Part shown: positions 10,321-21,427 of the stretch, piece after piece
How positions within the stretch are numbered: the first letter of the stretch is position 1
How the letters are laid out: the number at the start of each line of letters is the position of its first letter
Source of the DNA: Moniliophthora roreri
Taxonomy: Eukaryota > Basidiomycota > Agaricomycetes > Agaricales > Marasmiaceae
NCBI GenBank assembly: GCA_001466705.2
Contig: LATX02000180.1
Span: 62,001 to 126,000, forward strand
Direction of reading: 5' to 3'
DNA: 64,000 nt
The notes under the pieces: generated by a model
Databases searched by the model: none
What the model was told of the DNA's origin: nothing
The model's input: the letters and a program-made list of their open reading frames with translations, nothing else
Translations under genes and position numbers: made by a program

Positions 10321-11949
10321 ATGAATATCAAGCCAATCCCCAGAATCCCAAGTTCAAGTCGGCTCAGCACCTTGAAAGGACTGCTCAGAAACACAGTCAC
10401 CGCAGCTGACAGAAGCGTCATAAACCAGTTTTTAGTCGATGGAGAAAAGGAACTGCAAGAATTCCAGGTGGAAATTAGTCGATTACAGACCGCTATTTTG
10501 GCATTAGAGGCGAGAAGAGAGGGATTGAAGCAGATGATGGAGAAATACCGATCGTTATTATCCCCCATTCATAGGATGCCATTGGAGGTGTTGACCAACA
10601 TCTTCAAGTTCTACTGCAACGTCAATGTGCTGGAGATAGGCACTCTATCACCAGCGATGACTCTGTCTGCTGTTTGTGGCAAATGGCGCGAGCTGACTCT
10701 CAATACACCCTCCCTTTGGGCCTCACTCTCCATCTGTTATTGCAGTTGGGAGGGTTACGAACTCGAGCCTTTGATCCAGCTCACACAACTTTTCATGGAG
10801 CGTTCTAAAACGTCTCCTTTGACTCTCGACCTCGATTTTTTCACCTCCGACTTCGACGAGGAAGAGTATGACCCAAAACCACCCTTGGCCATTCTGGTGC
10901 AACACTCCAGCCGATGGTATGATGTTCGATGGTGCTTCATGCGCGAACAAATGAATCATCCAACATTCGAACCCCTTCGGAGCCACCTGCCTATGCTCCA
11001 ATATCTTGATATCAGGGCCAATGATGAAGGAAACCCGGTCGATGAAGACGATACATGGGACCTTTTCAGCGACTGTCCCTGTCTCCACACCGTCACTTTA
11101 CTATCCATGGGATTCCCATTATCCGATACCATCCTCTTGCCATGGCAGCAAATAACGGTTCTAACTGTTGATGGAAATCTAGTCAAAATTTTTCGTATCT
11201 TGTCGCATTGTCCGAGCCTTCGACAGTTGAAGCTGCCATCGATGGGGAAACTTTCCACGGGGCATCTTTACGATGTCCAATCCCAAGAGCTTCTATCCTT
11301 GTCATTTAAAGCTTCGAATGCCAAGGATCTCTCTTTTCTGCCGTATTTGATGGCACCTCAGTTGACATCCATAGGAATCCAAGGCGGCTACTTTGGGAGG
11401 CGCAACCGAGGCTTTGATCGGTGGGACGAGAAGCCGCTTACAGGCTTTCTGGCCCGGTCCTCCTGTTCAATCACGATTCTTCGCCTCCAGTGGCTTCCTA
11501 TCACAGATACGCAAACAACATTACTGCTCGGGTTGATGCCTACTCTGCGCGTTCTCTCTATCTGGGAATGTACACATGCAAATCTTGCAAAGAACCATGT
11601 CATAACGCCGTCCTTCCTGAATCGCCTCACAGTGGACCATGTTGGTCTTGACACCGTTTTCCTTCCCCAGCTCACCGAGCTAGAATTCTGTGTAGTCAAC
11701 GAGGACCTTGATCAGCGTGCCTTACTGCAGATGCTGTCCTCGCGGTGGCTCCCGGACCACCAAAACGACCACCGAGCCGATGTCAACTGCCTGCAGTCTT
11801 TTTCTCTGATTGTTGTCGGAAAGAAAGAGGGTCCATCACCCGAATGCTTCGCTTTGTTGCAACATTTTAGTAACTCCGGGCTCCGTATCACCACCATGTA
11901 TACGCACGAAGTCACTTCACTGGCTCTAAATTTCGTTCACATGCATTAA
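10321..11949 (+). CDS. F-box-like domain protein with N-terminal coiled coil (542 aa, intronless)
   Basis: F-box proteins bring substrates to SCF ubiquitin ligases through Skp1. The ATG at 10321 opens a single exon. Residues 36-75 are a coiled coil (EFQVEISRLQTAILALEARR). Residues 84-130 carry the F-box-like core: SPIHRMPLEVLTNIFKFYC, then MTLSAVCGKWRELTLNTPSLW, which is typical of the large agaricomycete F-box family. Residues 140-542 are leucine-rich without clear repeats and probably bind substrate. Two decayed paralogues lie nearby (1926-3560 and 7830-9835), so the family has expanded locally. Substrate unknown. Confidence 0.85.
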   Translation: MNIKPIPRIPSSSRLSTLKGLLRNTVTAADRSVINQFLVDGEKELQEFQVEISRLQTAILALEARREGLKQMMEKYRSLLSPIHRMPLEVLTNIFKFYCNVNVLEIGTLSPAMTLSAVCGKWRELTLNTPSLWASLSICYCSWEGYELEPLIQLTQLFMERSKTSPLTLDLDFFTSDFDEEEYDPKPPLAILVQHSSRWYDVRWCFMREQMNHPTFEPLRSHLPMLQYLDIRANDEGNPVDEDDTWDLFSDCPCLHTVTLLSMGFPLSDTILLPWQQITVLTVDGNLVKIFRILSHCPSLRQLKLPSMGKLSTGHLYDVQSQELLSLSFKASNAKDLSFLPYLMAPQLTSIGIQGGYFGRRNRGFDRWDEKPLTGFLARSSCSITILRLQWLPITDTQTTLLLGLMPTLRVLSIWECTHANLAKNHVITPSFLNRLTVDHVGLDTVFLPQLTELEFCVVNEDLDQRALLQMLSSRWLPDHQNDHRADVNCLQSFSLIVVGKKEGPSPECFALLQHFSNSGLRITTMYTHEVTSLALNFVHMH

Positions 11950-12705
11950 GACACTCCTTCGCAGTGACATGCTTTAATCGTATACATCTTACCATACTCT
12001 TCGCTTGACATATAATTTCATTCTCGTCTTGCAACGACCTCATTCACCCTCACCTTAGTGCTTTTACAATCGACATTTGATCTTCCGGGTCATATCTCGC
12101 CTCAGTCTCCTGTAAGCCGACTCAATCGTTCGTTTGATTAATCTCGCCTCGGGTAGGCTTAAGGCTTTGACACTGCAGTCTCACCGCTTCAGCTTGCATG
12201 TAATACTCCAGTCGCTTTTCAGCGTCCGTATTCAACTAAGTTCGCAGTAAATTCTTTCACGCATATTGACTTGGTTCTTTGAACACTATCAATTCTTTGT
12301 ATACTAAGAAACTTCCTACATATTGTATCGTATGTAGATATTTTCGATCCAGTATCAGAGGCTATGAGAATGGGAACAGGGAAAGTGGACTGGGAAGGGT
12401 GATGGGGAATGATAATTCGAAAGCGAGCGTACAAACACAACATTCGAAAAGAGAAAGAGATAATAGGAAACCAGTCAAGATGGGGACGACGATGCTCTGT
12501 GGATTGGGGAGTGGAATATGATGGGTAGTGAGGTAGACGATAGGATAATGAATAAAAAGAATTACAACGAGAGCATCGTGTACAAGAGATAGATGAAATG
12601 AAATAGGAAATAGCTGATATATCTGGGACCATGGAGAATGCAAACCGTCCGATGGGCATAGATGGGGATGGGGGCACAGTGATGAGGATGGAGCATATCA
12701 CCAAC
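11950..12705. other. Intergenic region between convergent F-box and bZIP genes
   Basis: About 750 bp between convergent stop codons. The right part is probably the 3' UTR of the bZIP gene. An open frame of 171 codons on the minus strand (12219-12734) is low-complexity and overlaps the real bZIP stop; I do not support it as a gene. Confidence 0.45.
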
Positions 12706-14316
12706 TCAGGCTTCAGGCCAGTTGTCCATGACAACGCCTTGCCTAGCCAACATGCCTCTCAGTACTTCAGCCCTCGTCTTCCATTTCTCTCTATCCACTC
12801 TCAGCTCAGCGAGCTCAACCTCCAAGTTCTGCTGGTACTCCAGCTTCCGCTTGCGGCTCTTCCGCGCTGCAAGAGTGTTCTGGCGACGCTTCCATTCAAT
12901 CTGTTGCTTCTCGGTGGGATTGGGAGGAAGTGGCTCCAGCTCGTCCTGTTCATCGTCCAACTGAGCCTGCTCGCGATTTCTCTTACGAGCGAAGACTGCC
13001 GGCACCTCTTTGCGGGATGTGGCAGAAGGGGTAATATATCGACGAGCCTGAGTAGGTGCGTCATAAGGTACGAGGGAAGCGGGAGTGATGTTACGACGGG
13101 TGCCTGTAGGCTTCCTTCCCGTCGTCTTCGAGGGAGCAGAGGGAGCAGAAGGCGCAGGGTCTGGCGGAGCAGGGAATGACTCGTTGGTAGTCATCGCAGG
13201 ACTCGGGTATACAGAATCCACTGCCGGATTCTGTGGAGACAACTTCAATAAATTATCCAAGTCGATGGACCCATTGGCCAATACTGATGCTTTCTCGACA
13301 GGCGCGGGTGCAGGGGCTTGAATAGACTCGTACATCCCGGCACCAGCATCAGCGATTAATGGCATACCCTGGTATGCATACATATCCAGGTCAGCATCCT
13401 GAAGAATTGGTGTGTTGAGATCAGAAATGAACGGAGAGTCATCGATGGGTGACGTGTTGAAATCATCGAACAGAGGTGTATCTAGAAGCGGAGACGTCCC
13501 AAAACTCTCGTACGGGGTATCGATCAGTGGAGAGGTTCCAAAGTCATCACGAGAGGCTTCAAAAGGAGAGGTCAAGAACGAGTTGACATCCTGGAATTCC
13601 GGTGACGCTATGGAAAAACCTCGATTAGATGGTGATGGATGATGTGATGGAGGTGAAGGGGTACCTAGCAGTGTCTCTGCGACACTCTGCAGCGCCTCTA
13701 TTTCTTGCGGATTCATTGTGCCCTTGGCGGTCACGGTATTATCGGGCTTTTGAGCTAACATGTTTAAATAGTTATTGCGTAGGGACTCGAAGTCGGGTTG
13801 TTGTATCGGTTGTTGTTCTGATTGTTTTTGTTTTGATCGAGGAGGTGCAGGCAAAATCCAAGGGATGCCATAGTGATTAGCAAGATGCTGTAAGGAAGAA
13901 TCTTCCCTGAGTGGTTGTTGAGTTATCGAAACATGTTGGTAAGACGAATGTCCTCTATCTAACGATGAGGTATGGTGCGACGGAAGTCCTTGACGAGAGG
14001 CCGTAGATGGGTATGACGAAGCAGCCGAGCTGTTCAGAGACGAGCGAACATCTTGGCTATCGATGTTATAATAAGGCTGTTGACTATATGAAGAAATCGC
14101 GGCGAGCGAAGTTACGGCTGGGGAGCTGTTTGTTGCAGGCAGCAACGGGGGCGGCCTATATCTGTCATGGTTGATTGGAGTCAGTTGAGCTGTTTCATGG
14201 TCGATCAAAAAGGATGCAGAGGTCGGTGCCGATGCCGATTGGATAGATGAGGGATCCCCGGGGGATGAGCTCGATGAACCGATGGCTCTCAAAGTCGACT
14301 TGACTCGATTGTGCAT
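12706..14316 (-). CDS. GCN4/CpcA-like bZIP transcription factor (536 aa)
   Basis: The C-terminal 60 residues form a GCN4-class bZIP: basic region KRRQNTLAARKSRKRK (about 476-491, with the N-x3-AA-x2-S-R DNA-contact pattern) and a leucine zipper. Upstream are proline/serine-rich sequence and repeated acidic-aromatic motifs (TSPLIDTPYESFGTSPLLDT), a likely activation domain. GCN4/CpcA/Cpc1 proteins switch on amino-acid biosynthesis genes in starvation. The frame is a single exon. I start at the ATG at 14316; the open frame extends to 14394 but has no ATG there and contains a likely leader intron with a GTGAGT donor. I see no upstream ATG in the leader within 14317-14560, unlike typical GCN4/CpcA leaders. 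The gene is divergent from mitochondrial isoleucyl-tRNA synthetase. Confidence 0.85.
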   Translation of the reverse strand: MHNRVKSTLRAIGSSSSSPGDPSSIQSASAPTSASFLIDHETAQLTPINHDRYRPPPLLPATNSSPAVTSLAAISSYSQQPYYNIDSQDVRSSLNSSAASSYPSTASRQGLPSHHTSSLDRGHSSYQHVSITQQPLREDSSLQHLANHYGIPWILPAPPRSKQKQSEQQPIQQPDFESLRNNYLNMLAQKPDNTVTAKGTMNPQEIEALQSVAETLLGTPSPPSHHPSPSNRGFSIASPEFQDVNSFLTSPFEASRDDFGTSPLIDTPYESFGTSPLLDTPLFDDFNTSPIDDSPFISDLNTPILQDADLDMYAYQGMPLIADAGAGMYESIQAPAPAPVEKASVLANGSIDLDNLLKLSPQNPAVDSVYPSPAMTTNESFPAPPDPAPSAPSAPSKTTGRKPTGTRRNITPASLVPYDAPTQARRYITPSATSRKEVPAVFARKRNREQAQLDDEQDELEPLPPNPTEKQQIEWKRRQNTLAARKSRKRKLEYQQNLEVELAELRVDREKWKTRAEVLRGMLARQGVVMDNWPEA

Positions 14317-14510
14317 AGCTGTGAAGCACTTCGGCAACGTAGGCACAATATGACCGGAAAAAAAACTGAAATTTGGGCTGAAATGAAGACTCACGGGGAC
14401 TCGGTAGATTCCTACTGAGTAAAAAGGCAGGTGAGCGCAGAGATATCAGTATGTCTCTGCGGTCCTAAGAGATGATGGGGGTTGGAAAGGAAAAAGGGTA
14501 CAGCAGCACA

Positions 14511-14516
14511 ATGACT
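14511..14516. promoter_or_regulatory. TGACTC GCN4-type half-site in the bZIP/IleRS divergent promoter
   Basis: TGACTC is the core of the GCN4/CpcA response element. It sits about 195 bp upstream of the bZIP start and 160 bp upstream of the synthetase start. A related GACTCA lies near 14388. Autoregulation of the bZIP, or co-regulation of the synthetase, is an inference. Confidence 0.35.
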
Positions 14517-14676
14517 CGGCTCAGTATATTAAGGCTCCGCAGATGACAGATTATTAATAATGCACCGCTTGCACGTGATATATTTATTTCCCCATTTGGA
14601 TGAGAGTATAGCCGTTCTTACCGCTTGCTGTCAAAGTTTTTTTGCTGTTTTGCCCTTTCATGCTTCCAGATTCCTA

Positions 14677-17600
14677 ATGAAGTTGAAGCTTCCCTCCATA
14701 AGGCCATGGAGGCGGTACCTCTCAACATCGCCTTCATGGTACTCTATGGACAACAAAGCCTTCTCGAAAACTCTTCTGCTTCCAAAGACTAAATTTCCAC
14801 TCTGGTCGGACCCGTCAAAAACCGAGATATCATTTCGACCACGGACCTGTGAGGAGCTGTACCGCTGGCAGGTCAGAAATACTCCCTTTGTTCTCCGAAG
14901 CTATTCCGACTTTTCACGGTGATTCGAAAGTAGTGGAACAATGGCAGCGGGCCCTTGTTCGTATTTCTCGACGGTCCGCCATACGCGAATGGAAATCTGC
15001 ACATGGGTTCGTGAACTGCTACGTACGAAGAGTTGATGGTAACTGAAAATTGAGAAGGACACGCGTTGAATAAAATCTTGAAGGACATTATAAATCGGTT
15101 CTACCTATCTCAGGGGAGAAAAGTACAGTGCGTCGCGTATTCATCATATTTCAGGCGGTTTCTAACACATACGCAGTTACTATCCAGGCTGGGACTGTCA
15201 TGGCCTGCCAATAGAGAATAAAGCATTGCAGGAACTCGGCGTGAGCGATATAACTTTCAACAAGTCACCACACCACCTAACACTCACCTTGTCAAAGAAA
15301 GACTCAAAAAGTCTACCACCCTCGACTATCCGAGAAGCTGCACGGAACACCGCGACGCGAGAAATTGCGTCGCAGAAGGCTCAGTTCCAGGATTTTGGTA
15401 TCATGGCTGATTGGCACAACGATTCAGCGACTTACAGAACACTGGGTACGCAAACTACTCCCTCGCTTCTTTATACACCTCTTATTCCTTCCCAGATCAC
15501 AGATACGAAATAAGACAATTGCGAATTTTCCAGAAAATGGTGGAGAAGGGTAAGGCCCACAGCATATCTTTTTTCTGTATCGTTACCTGAACACACAACG
15601 TAGGCCTCATATACCGGCACTATAGGCCTGTTCACTATTCACCTTCGTCACGTTCTGCTCTCGCTGAAGCTGAGCTGGTTTACAAAGATGATCACGTCTC
15701 TCATTCCGTGTATGTTTCCTTCACTTTGGACCAGGCAGCCGCAGCACAATTGAATTTTCCTGGGATCGATACTGTTGAGCTCCTCGTTTGGACTACAACA
15801 CCTTGGACATTGACTGCAAATATGGTAAGTATTCAGCCGCCCATGTTGAGCTTGACTCTTGACTGACAGGTACCCACAGGGCATCGCCATCAATCCTGCT
15901 TTATCATACTCGGTCCTCCGCCACGGGAGCGCCCAAACCGCATTGATCGCAGCTAAAGACCGTATCCCATCTCTCATTTCCGACCAGATCATCGACGAAA
16001 CAGGATTAGAAGTGATCGCTGAGATACCTGGATCCGTTCTTCTCGGACTTTCTTACAAACCCATCTTCACACCGCTCACTCAGCAACAAACCCCTTCACT
16101 CAAGATCATCGAAGCATCTCATGTCACATCCGATTCTGGAACAGGCCTTGTTCACTGCGCGCCTGCACACGGCGCTGAAGATTATCATGCCTTCCATTCG
16201 TTGGGTCTTCTTTCTGATCCAACTGCAATGATATGTCATGTTGATGCCGAGGGCGCTTTCAATGCGGAAGTGCAGAAAATCGTTGGCGATAAGGCTGCGG
16301 AAACGTTGATCGGCCAACCAGTGTTGGACAGTGGAAGTCGGACTGTTGTGGAGTTGCTCAAGGAGATTAAAGCCCTGCGCAAGATCAAGAGGGTCAAACA
16401 TCGGTATCCGTATGATTGGAAGACAGACAAGCCGGTTATAGTCACGTAAGGGGTTTAATTGTTTACCTTCGGGTTCTTTCTCACTGCGAGTCTAGTGCTA
16501 CGTCCCAATGGTTCGCTAATCTGGATGGTATCAAGGAAAAGGCACTGGCCGCTCTCGATGAGGTTCTTTTTGTTCCTCCTTCGTGTATGTTTACCACATT
16601 AACCTTCACTCAATCGTTTACTCACCATCTTAATCTTAGCGCGAAACCGCCTTGAATCATTCATCCGTTCCCGCTCCGAGTGGTGTATATCTCGTCAACG
16701 CGTTTGGGGTGTCCCTATTCCCGCCCTGCACCATATCCCCACAGACACCGCTCTCCTAAACTCCGACTCCCTCAACCACATTCTCTCCGTTCTCGAACAG
16801 AAAGGTGTCGCACACTGGTGGGACGGCCCTGTTGAAGATTTCCTTCCGCCTTCCGCCTCTAACAGCAACCCGGCTGAATGGCGCAAATCCACTGATACCA
16901 TGGACGTGTGGTTCGATAGCGGTAGTTCATGGTCAATGTTACCTGAGATGGGTGTCGGACGTAATAGTGAAACAGGAAGGGAGTTTGAGGCTGATGTTTG
17001 TTTGGAAGGGACTGACCAGCATCGTGGGTGGTTCCAGAGTCAGCTACTCACGTATGTAAGCGTTGCGCCGGAAGATGCGCCTCCCAAAGCTCCGTACAGT
17101 ACGTTGATTACTCATGGAATGGTTTTGGATGAGTCGGGAAAGAAGATGAGTAAGAGTTTGGGAAACATTGTCAGTCCACTCAGCATTGTCCATGGTGGGA
17201 AGGTGAGTGTCTTTCTATGTGTCTTGGAAGAGGTGCTGATGATTCGGTTGTGGTACAGGACAAGAAGAAAGAGCCGGCCTATGGAGCGGATATCCTTAGG
17301 TTGTGGGTAGCCACGGTTGAGTACGGACAGGATATGTCGATTGGACCTACCGTGCTAGCGCAGACTGCAGAGTCTATGAGGAAGATAAGGAATTCAATGA
17401 GGTTCATGTTGGGTAATATCGATGAAGAGAGCAGGAACATAGTTGTACCCAGGGAGCAAATGGGACTGGTAAGTGAATTTGAAGGGCCTCTACGTATGTC
17501 TAGAATAATCCATCAATAGGCGGAGCGCTATGTGATGCACGAGCTATTCACGTTGGAACAGACTGCACTACAAGGTTATAAATCATATAACTTCCTGAAA

Positions 17601-18605
17601 GGTGAGCTATCCTTATCTCTATCCTTAGTTCACTTATCTGACCCGCTTCGCAGTAATGTCCGCTGTCATAAACTACTGCAACATTACCCTGTCTTCCCTT
17701 TACTTCGACATAACAAAGGATTGTCTGTATGCCAATGCGCGAGATAGTGCCGAACGTAGAGCAATTGTCGCAGTTCTTCAAAAGGTATGAAGGTGCCTCA
17801 TTTCACATGTTTATTGTTACTGACATTGTTCTCAACAGACACTCACTACAGTCACGAACATTGTGGCACCCGTTCTCCCTCACTTAGCAGAGGAGGTTAA
17901 CGCGACACATTACGGATCGTCGACCTCCGTCTTCGCCAACAAGTGGACACCGCTGGTCAGTAATACACACACCCTTATGCCAAAGATGCGCTCATTGAAC
18001 ACCACCTCTAGGAAACCGACTGGCAGGATCCTGAAGCATTCAAAGACATGAACACACTGCTGAGTGTCCGAAAAGTCGTGTTGATATTGTTAGAAAAGGC
18101 TCGGACCGCCAAGTAAGGCCTATCTCGAACTATCTCAATGTCTTAGCACCTGACAACTTGTCCAGGCAACTAAGGAGCTCCCTAGAAGCAGAAGTAGATA
18201 TCATTATCTCTGAGGAACTACAGAACAGCGGTGTAGCGGACCTTTTACACAGGGAAGGTAAGATTGGTCCCTGTTATATTTCTCCGTCATTCTCGATGAA
18301 GCATGATATCCAGAGCAATTCCTCAAAACACTTTTCATTGTATCTGACGTCGTGTTGACGGACGAGGGGTCTTTGGGTGGCGTTGGCGATGTACCGGAAT
18401 GGGTTTATTCTGACTCGGTAGAACTGCCCGGTGAGTTCAATTTTCACTTCCATTTTTCTGCGCGCTTACCCTCCTTTCAGGCTCTGACCAAAATATCGCA
18501 ATCCGTGTGAGACCAGCATCACTGCAAAAATGTCCCCGCTGTTGGACTTTTAGTAGACTGGATTCTAAGGACCTTTGTTTGAGATGCGAGTCTGTCATAG
18601 GATAG
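14677..18605 (+). CDS. ISM1: Isoleucyl-tRNA synthetase, mitochondrial
   Basis: This enzyme charges tRNA-Ile in mitochondria. Seventeen exons: 14677-14871, 14934-15006, 15058-15127, 15177-15445, 15496-15549, 15604-15824, 15880-16445, 16496-16584, 16640-17202, 17259-17468, 17520-17601, 17654-17784, 17839-17955, 18012-18112, 18166-18257, 18314-18430, 18481-18605; total 1024 residues. The start MKLKLPSIRPWRRYLSTS looks like a mitochondrial presequence. Class I signatures: GPPYANGNLHMGH near 80-91, YYPGWDCHGLPIENKAL near 113, an editing domain around 240-430, SEWCISRQRVWGVPIPALHH, and KMSKSLGN near 680. The C-terminus ends in a CPRC...CLRC zinc ribbon, typical of this class. An in-frame ATG at 14560 would add 39 less presequence-like residues. 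The gene is in tandem with the prolyl enzyme. Confidence 0.93.
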
Positions 18606-18836
18606 ATCCCTCATAGCCTACATTGTACCCTCTGTACTTAATCCAGCTCGTTCATTCGTCCTTGAGTTGGAAGCTTGAATTCTTAGTATACGTACCTGGG
18701 AAGTTTTTTCAGTACCGGGGACCCTCTCGGCAGAGGTGAGAGTCATCACCGTTTGACACGGTCGTCGCGTGCAGCGACGCGAAAAATCTCTATTTCTTGC
18801 CAGCGCCAGCAGGCTCTGAGACGAGTCAAACTTTCT

Positions 18837-18983
18837 ATGCTTTCAACTTGCTTGATTGCAAGAAGATTGACTCGATCCGTCTATTCCCACCGCCATCTGA
18901 TAAGAGTCGGTCTGACTCGAACGCAGAATTTTCCTACTTTAACACTTTCACCACGAACATTCTCGTCCTTAAAATTCTTCGAC
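18837..18983 (+). other. In-frame 49-codon upstream extension of prolyl-tRNA synthetase
   Basis: An ATG at 18837 is in frame with the main start at 18984 with no stop between. The extension starts MLSTCLIARRLTRS, contains seven arginines and two histidines and no acidic residue until its last position. That is the composition of a mitochondrial presequence. Initiation here would give a mitochondrial isoform and initiation at 18984 a cytosolic one. It may equally be an untranslated leader. Confidence 0.45.
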
Positions 18984-21427
18984 ATGGACGCAGTAACATC
19001 TGCTCTGGCGTCTTTATCACTCAAACCGACAGCGACGGTTTCACATAACTCAACAGATTCCCCGGCAGCATGGAAAGATGCCCTCAACGCGACTGCAGGA
19101 GTCCCCCAGGGCTTTGAATTGATCAAAACTTTGGTTTATAAACCCAAGACGGCGAAGAGCACAACACCAGTCCCGGTTGTGGTCATTGCGAAGGATTCCA
19201 CAGCAAGCTCATCTGCTATTGGGAAGAAGTTGAACTTGAAAGAGTTGCGGTTGGCATCAGAGGATCTACTGAAAGAGTTTTTCAACCTCGATAAGGATTC
19301 TCGTGTGTATCATTTTCGACAAATTTACCTTTGGTGATACTCATGAAAAAGATAGTTTCACCCTTGGCACTCAACAGTCAGACATTTTCGAAAGTTGTCA
19401 CCGTTGTCGACTCTTCAATTGCCTCATCTTCATCTGTGTTCGCCCTTCATGCCCTGTCTTCCAGCTCTACAACTTTCCTGACTGGTTCAGATATCGTCAA
19501 GTACCTGAAAAGCTTGGAGACAGATGAGGTCAAAGTCCAAGAATTAGACCTTGCAAACCTCGATGCTGGAGCCCCTGCAGCATCTACCCCGAAAGCTCCT
19601 GCAAAGGACAAGGAAGATGCCAAAATCGAAGGCGCTGTGCAGATTGCCATTGGTGTCAAGAAGGAAGTCGATTTTCCTACATGGTACACAAATGTATGTT
19701 GTGTGATTGTATTGAATATCGTGTCATTGACATTTTTCAGGTCCTGCTGAAAGCAGATATGTTGGACTACTATAGCGTCAGTGGATGCTACATCTTGAAG
19801 CCTTGGTCATATAACATTTGGGAAGAGATCCAGAGTGCGTTCACGGCCAATATGTTACACTCACCGGTCTAATCCTGCGTTAATAGGATGGTTCGACGCT
19901 CAGATCAAGGAACTCGATGTTCAAAATTCTTACTTCCCTATGTTCGTCTCATCGAAAGTCCTCGAGCGGGAGAAGGACCACATTGAAGGTTTCTCTCCTG
20001 AAGTTGCTTGGGTGACGAGAGCGTGAGTCTCCATACTGCTTTAGATTTCATGTACCGACACGATTACAGAGGCAAATCTGAGCTTGAAGAACCCATCGCC
20101 ATTCGTCCTACATCCGAAACTGCCATGTACCCATACTATGCCAAATGGATCAAGAGTCATCGAGACCTGCCTCTCAAGCTCAACCAATGGAACAGTGTCG
20201 TTCGTTGGGAATTCAAGAACCCCCAACCGTTCCTCCGTACTCGCGAGTTCCTTTGGCAAGAAGGCCACACAGCACACCTGACAAAGGCTGAAGCTGACAA
20301 GGAAGTGCGTCAAATCCTCGATCTGTACCGTCGGGTATACGAGGAGCTCCTAGCTGTCCCCGTCATCCCTGGTATCAAGTCGGAGAAGGAGAAGTTTGCT
20401 GGAGGTCTCTACACGACTACTGTCGAAGGTTTCATTCCTACGACCGGCCGTGGGATCCAAGCTGCCACCTCTCACTGTCTTGGACAGAACTTCTCGAGGC
20501 CGGAAATGTTCAACATCGTTGTTGAGGATCCCAATGATCCTACGGGACAAGGCAAGCTTTACGTGTGGCAGAACTCGTGGGGTCTGTCTACCAGAACGAT
20601 TGGTGTCATGGTCATGGTGCACGGCGATAACCAAGGTTTGGTTCTGCCTCCTCGCGTAGCGAGCATTCAAGTTGTCGTTGTTCCGTGCGGTATCACCGTC
20701 AAGACTACGGACGAGCAGAGAGCCCAGATCAACCAGGCTTGCGATGTCCTTGCTGCCACCTTAAAGAAGGCAGGTATCAAGGCTAAGGCGGATCTTCGTG
20801 ACGGCTATACCCCCGGGTACAAGTTCAATGATTGGGAGCAGAAGGTGCGCTGTCTCTACATCTGAAACCTTCTCGATACGCTTATCTCGGTTCATACAGG
20901 GTGTTCCACTCCGTCTCGAGATCGGACCTAAAGATCTCGAAGGAAAGCAAACTCTCTCCGTTCGTCGGGATACTGGAGAGAAGAAGCCCATTTCACTGGA
21001 CAATATAGCTTCCTCTGTTAATGAGATCCTCGATTCCATCCAGCAACAAATGTTCGAGCGTGCACAGAAGAACTACTTCGACTCCATCAAGCAAGTCACC
21101 AAGTGGGAAGATCTTGTCCCGACTCTGGATGCTAAATGTGTCGCTGTCTTGCCTTGGTGTGAGGAGGAAGCATGTGAAGATGATATCAAGGAAAGGAGTG
21201 CTCAAGCGTAAGAGATATTCTCACCTTTCATGGAAATGAAGGTTTACTGATATATACAACATTCCAGCTCGGAACCCACTGACGAGCGTGCTCCTTCGGC
21301 TGGTGCCAAGTCACTTGCTATTCCATTTGACCAGTCGAAATGGGATCCTATCGAACCTGGAAAGACCAAGTGTCCAGCCTGCGGGAAGGATGCGAAGCGC
21401 TGGACGATGTTTGGAAGGTCTTATTAG
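18984..21427 (+). CDS. Prolyl-tRNA synthetase, eukaryotic/archaeal type
   Basis: Class II enzyme that charges tRNA-Pro. Exons 18984-19302, 19356-19693, 19741-19834, 19887-20022, 20070-20844, 20900-21207 and 21268-21427 give 709 residues from the ATG at 18984. Residues 1-200 form an extra N-terminal domain of the YbaK/editing-like kind with a lysine/alanine-rich linker. The catalytic core starts near 215 ([22 protein letters not shown]) and shows motif 2 ([16 protein letters not shown], then [16 protein letters not shown]) and motif 3 ([13 protein letters not shown]). The anticodon-binding domain follows, then the C-terminal zinc-binding tail with CPACGK, ending in FGRSY, typical of the type. 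It lies 378 bp downstream of the isoleucyl enzyme on the same strand, with its own leader. Confidence 0.94.

Noticed and set aside
12219..12734. 171-codon minus-strand frame
   Set aside because: Overlaps the true end of the bZIP gene in another frame and is low-complexity; likely 3' UTR.
14560..14676. Earlier start of isoleucyl-tRNA synthetase at 14560
   Set aside because: The 39 extra residues include acidic ones and look less like a presequence than the start at 14677; kept only as an alternative.
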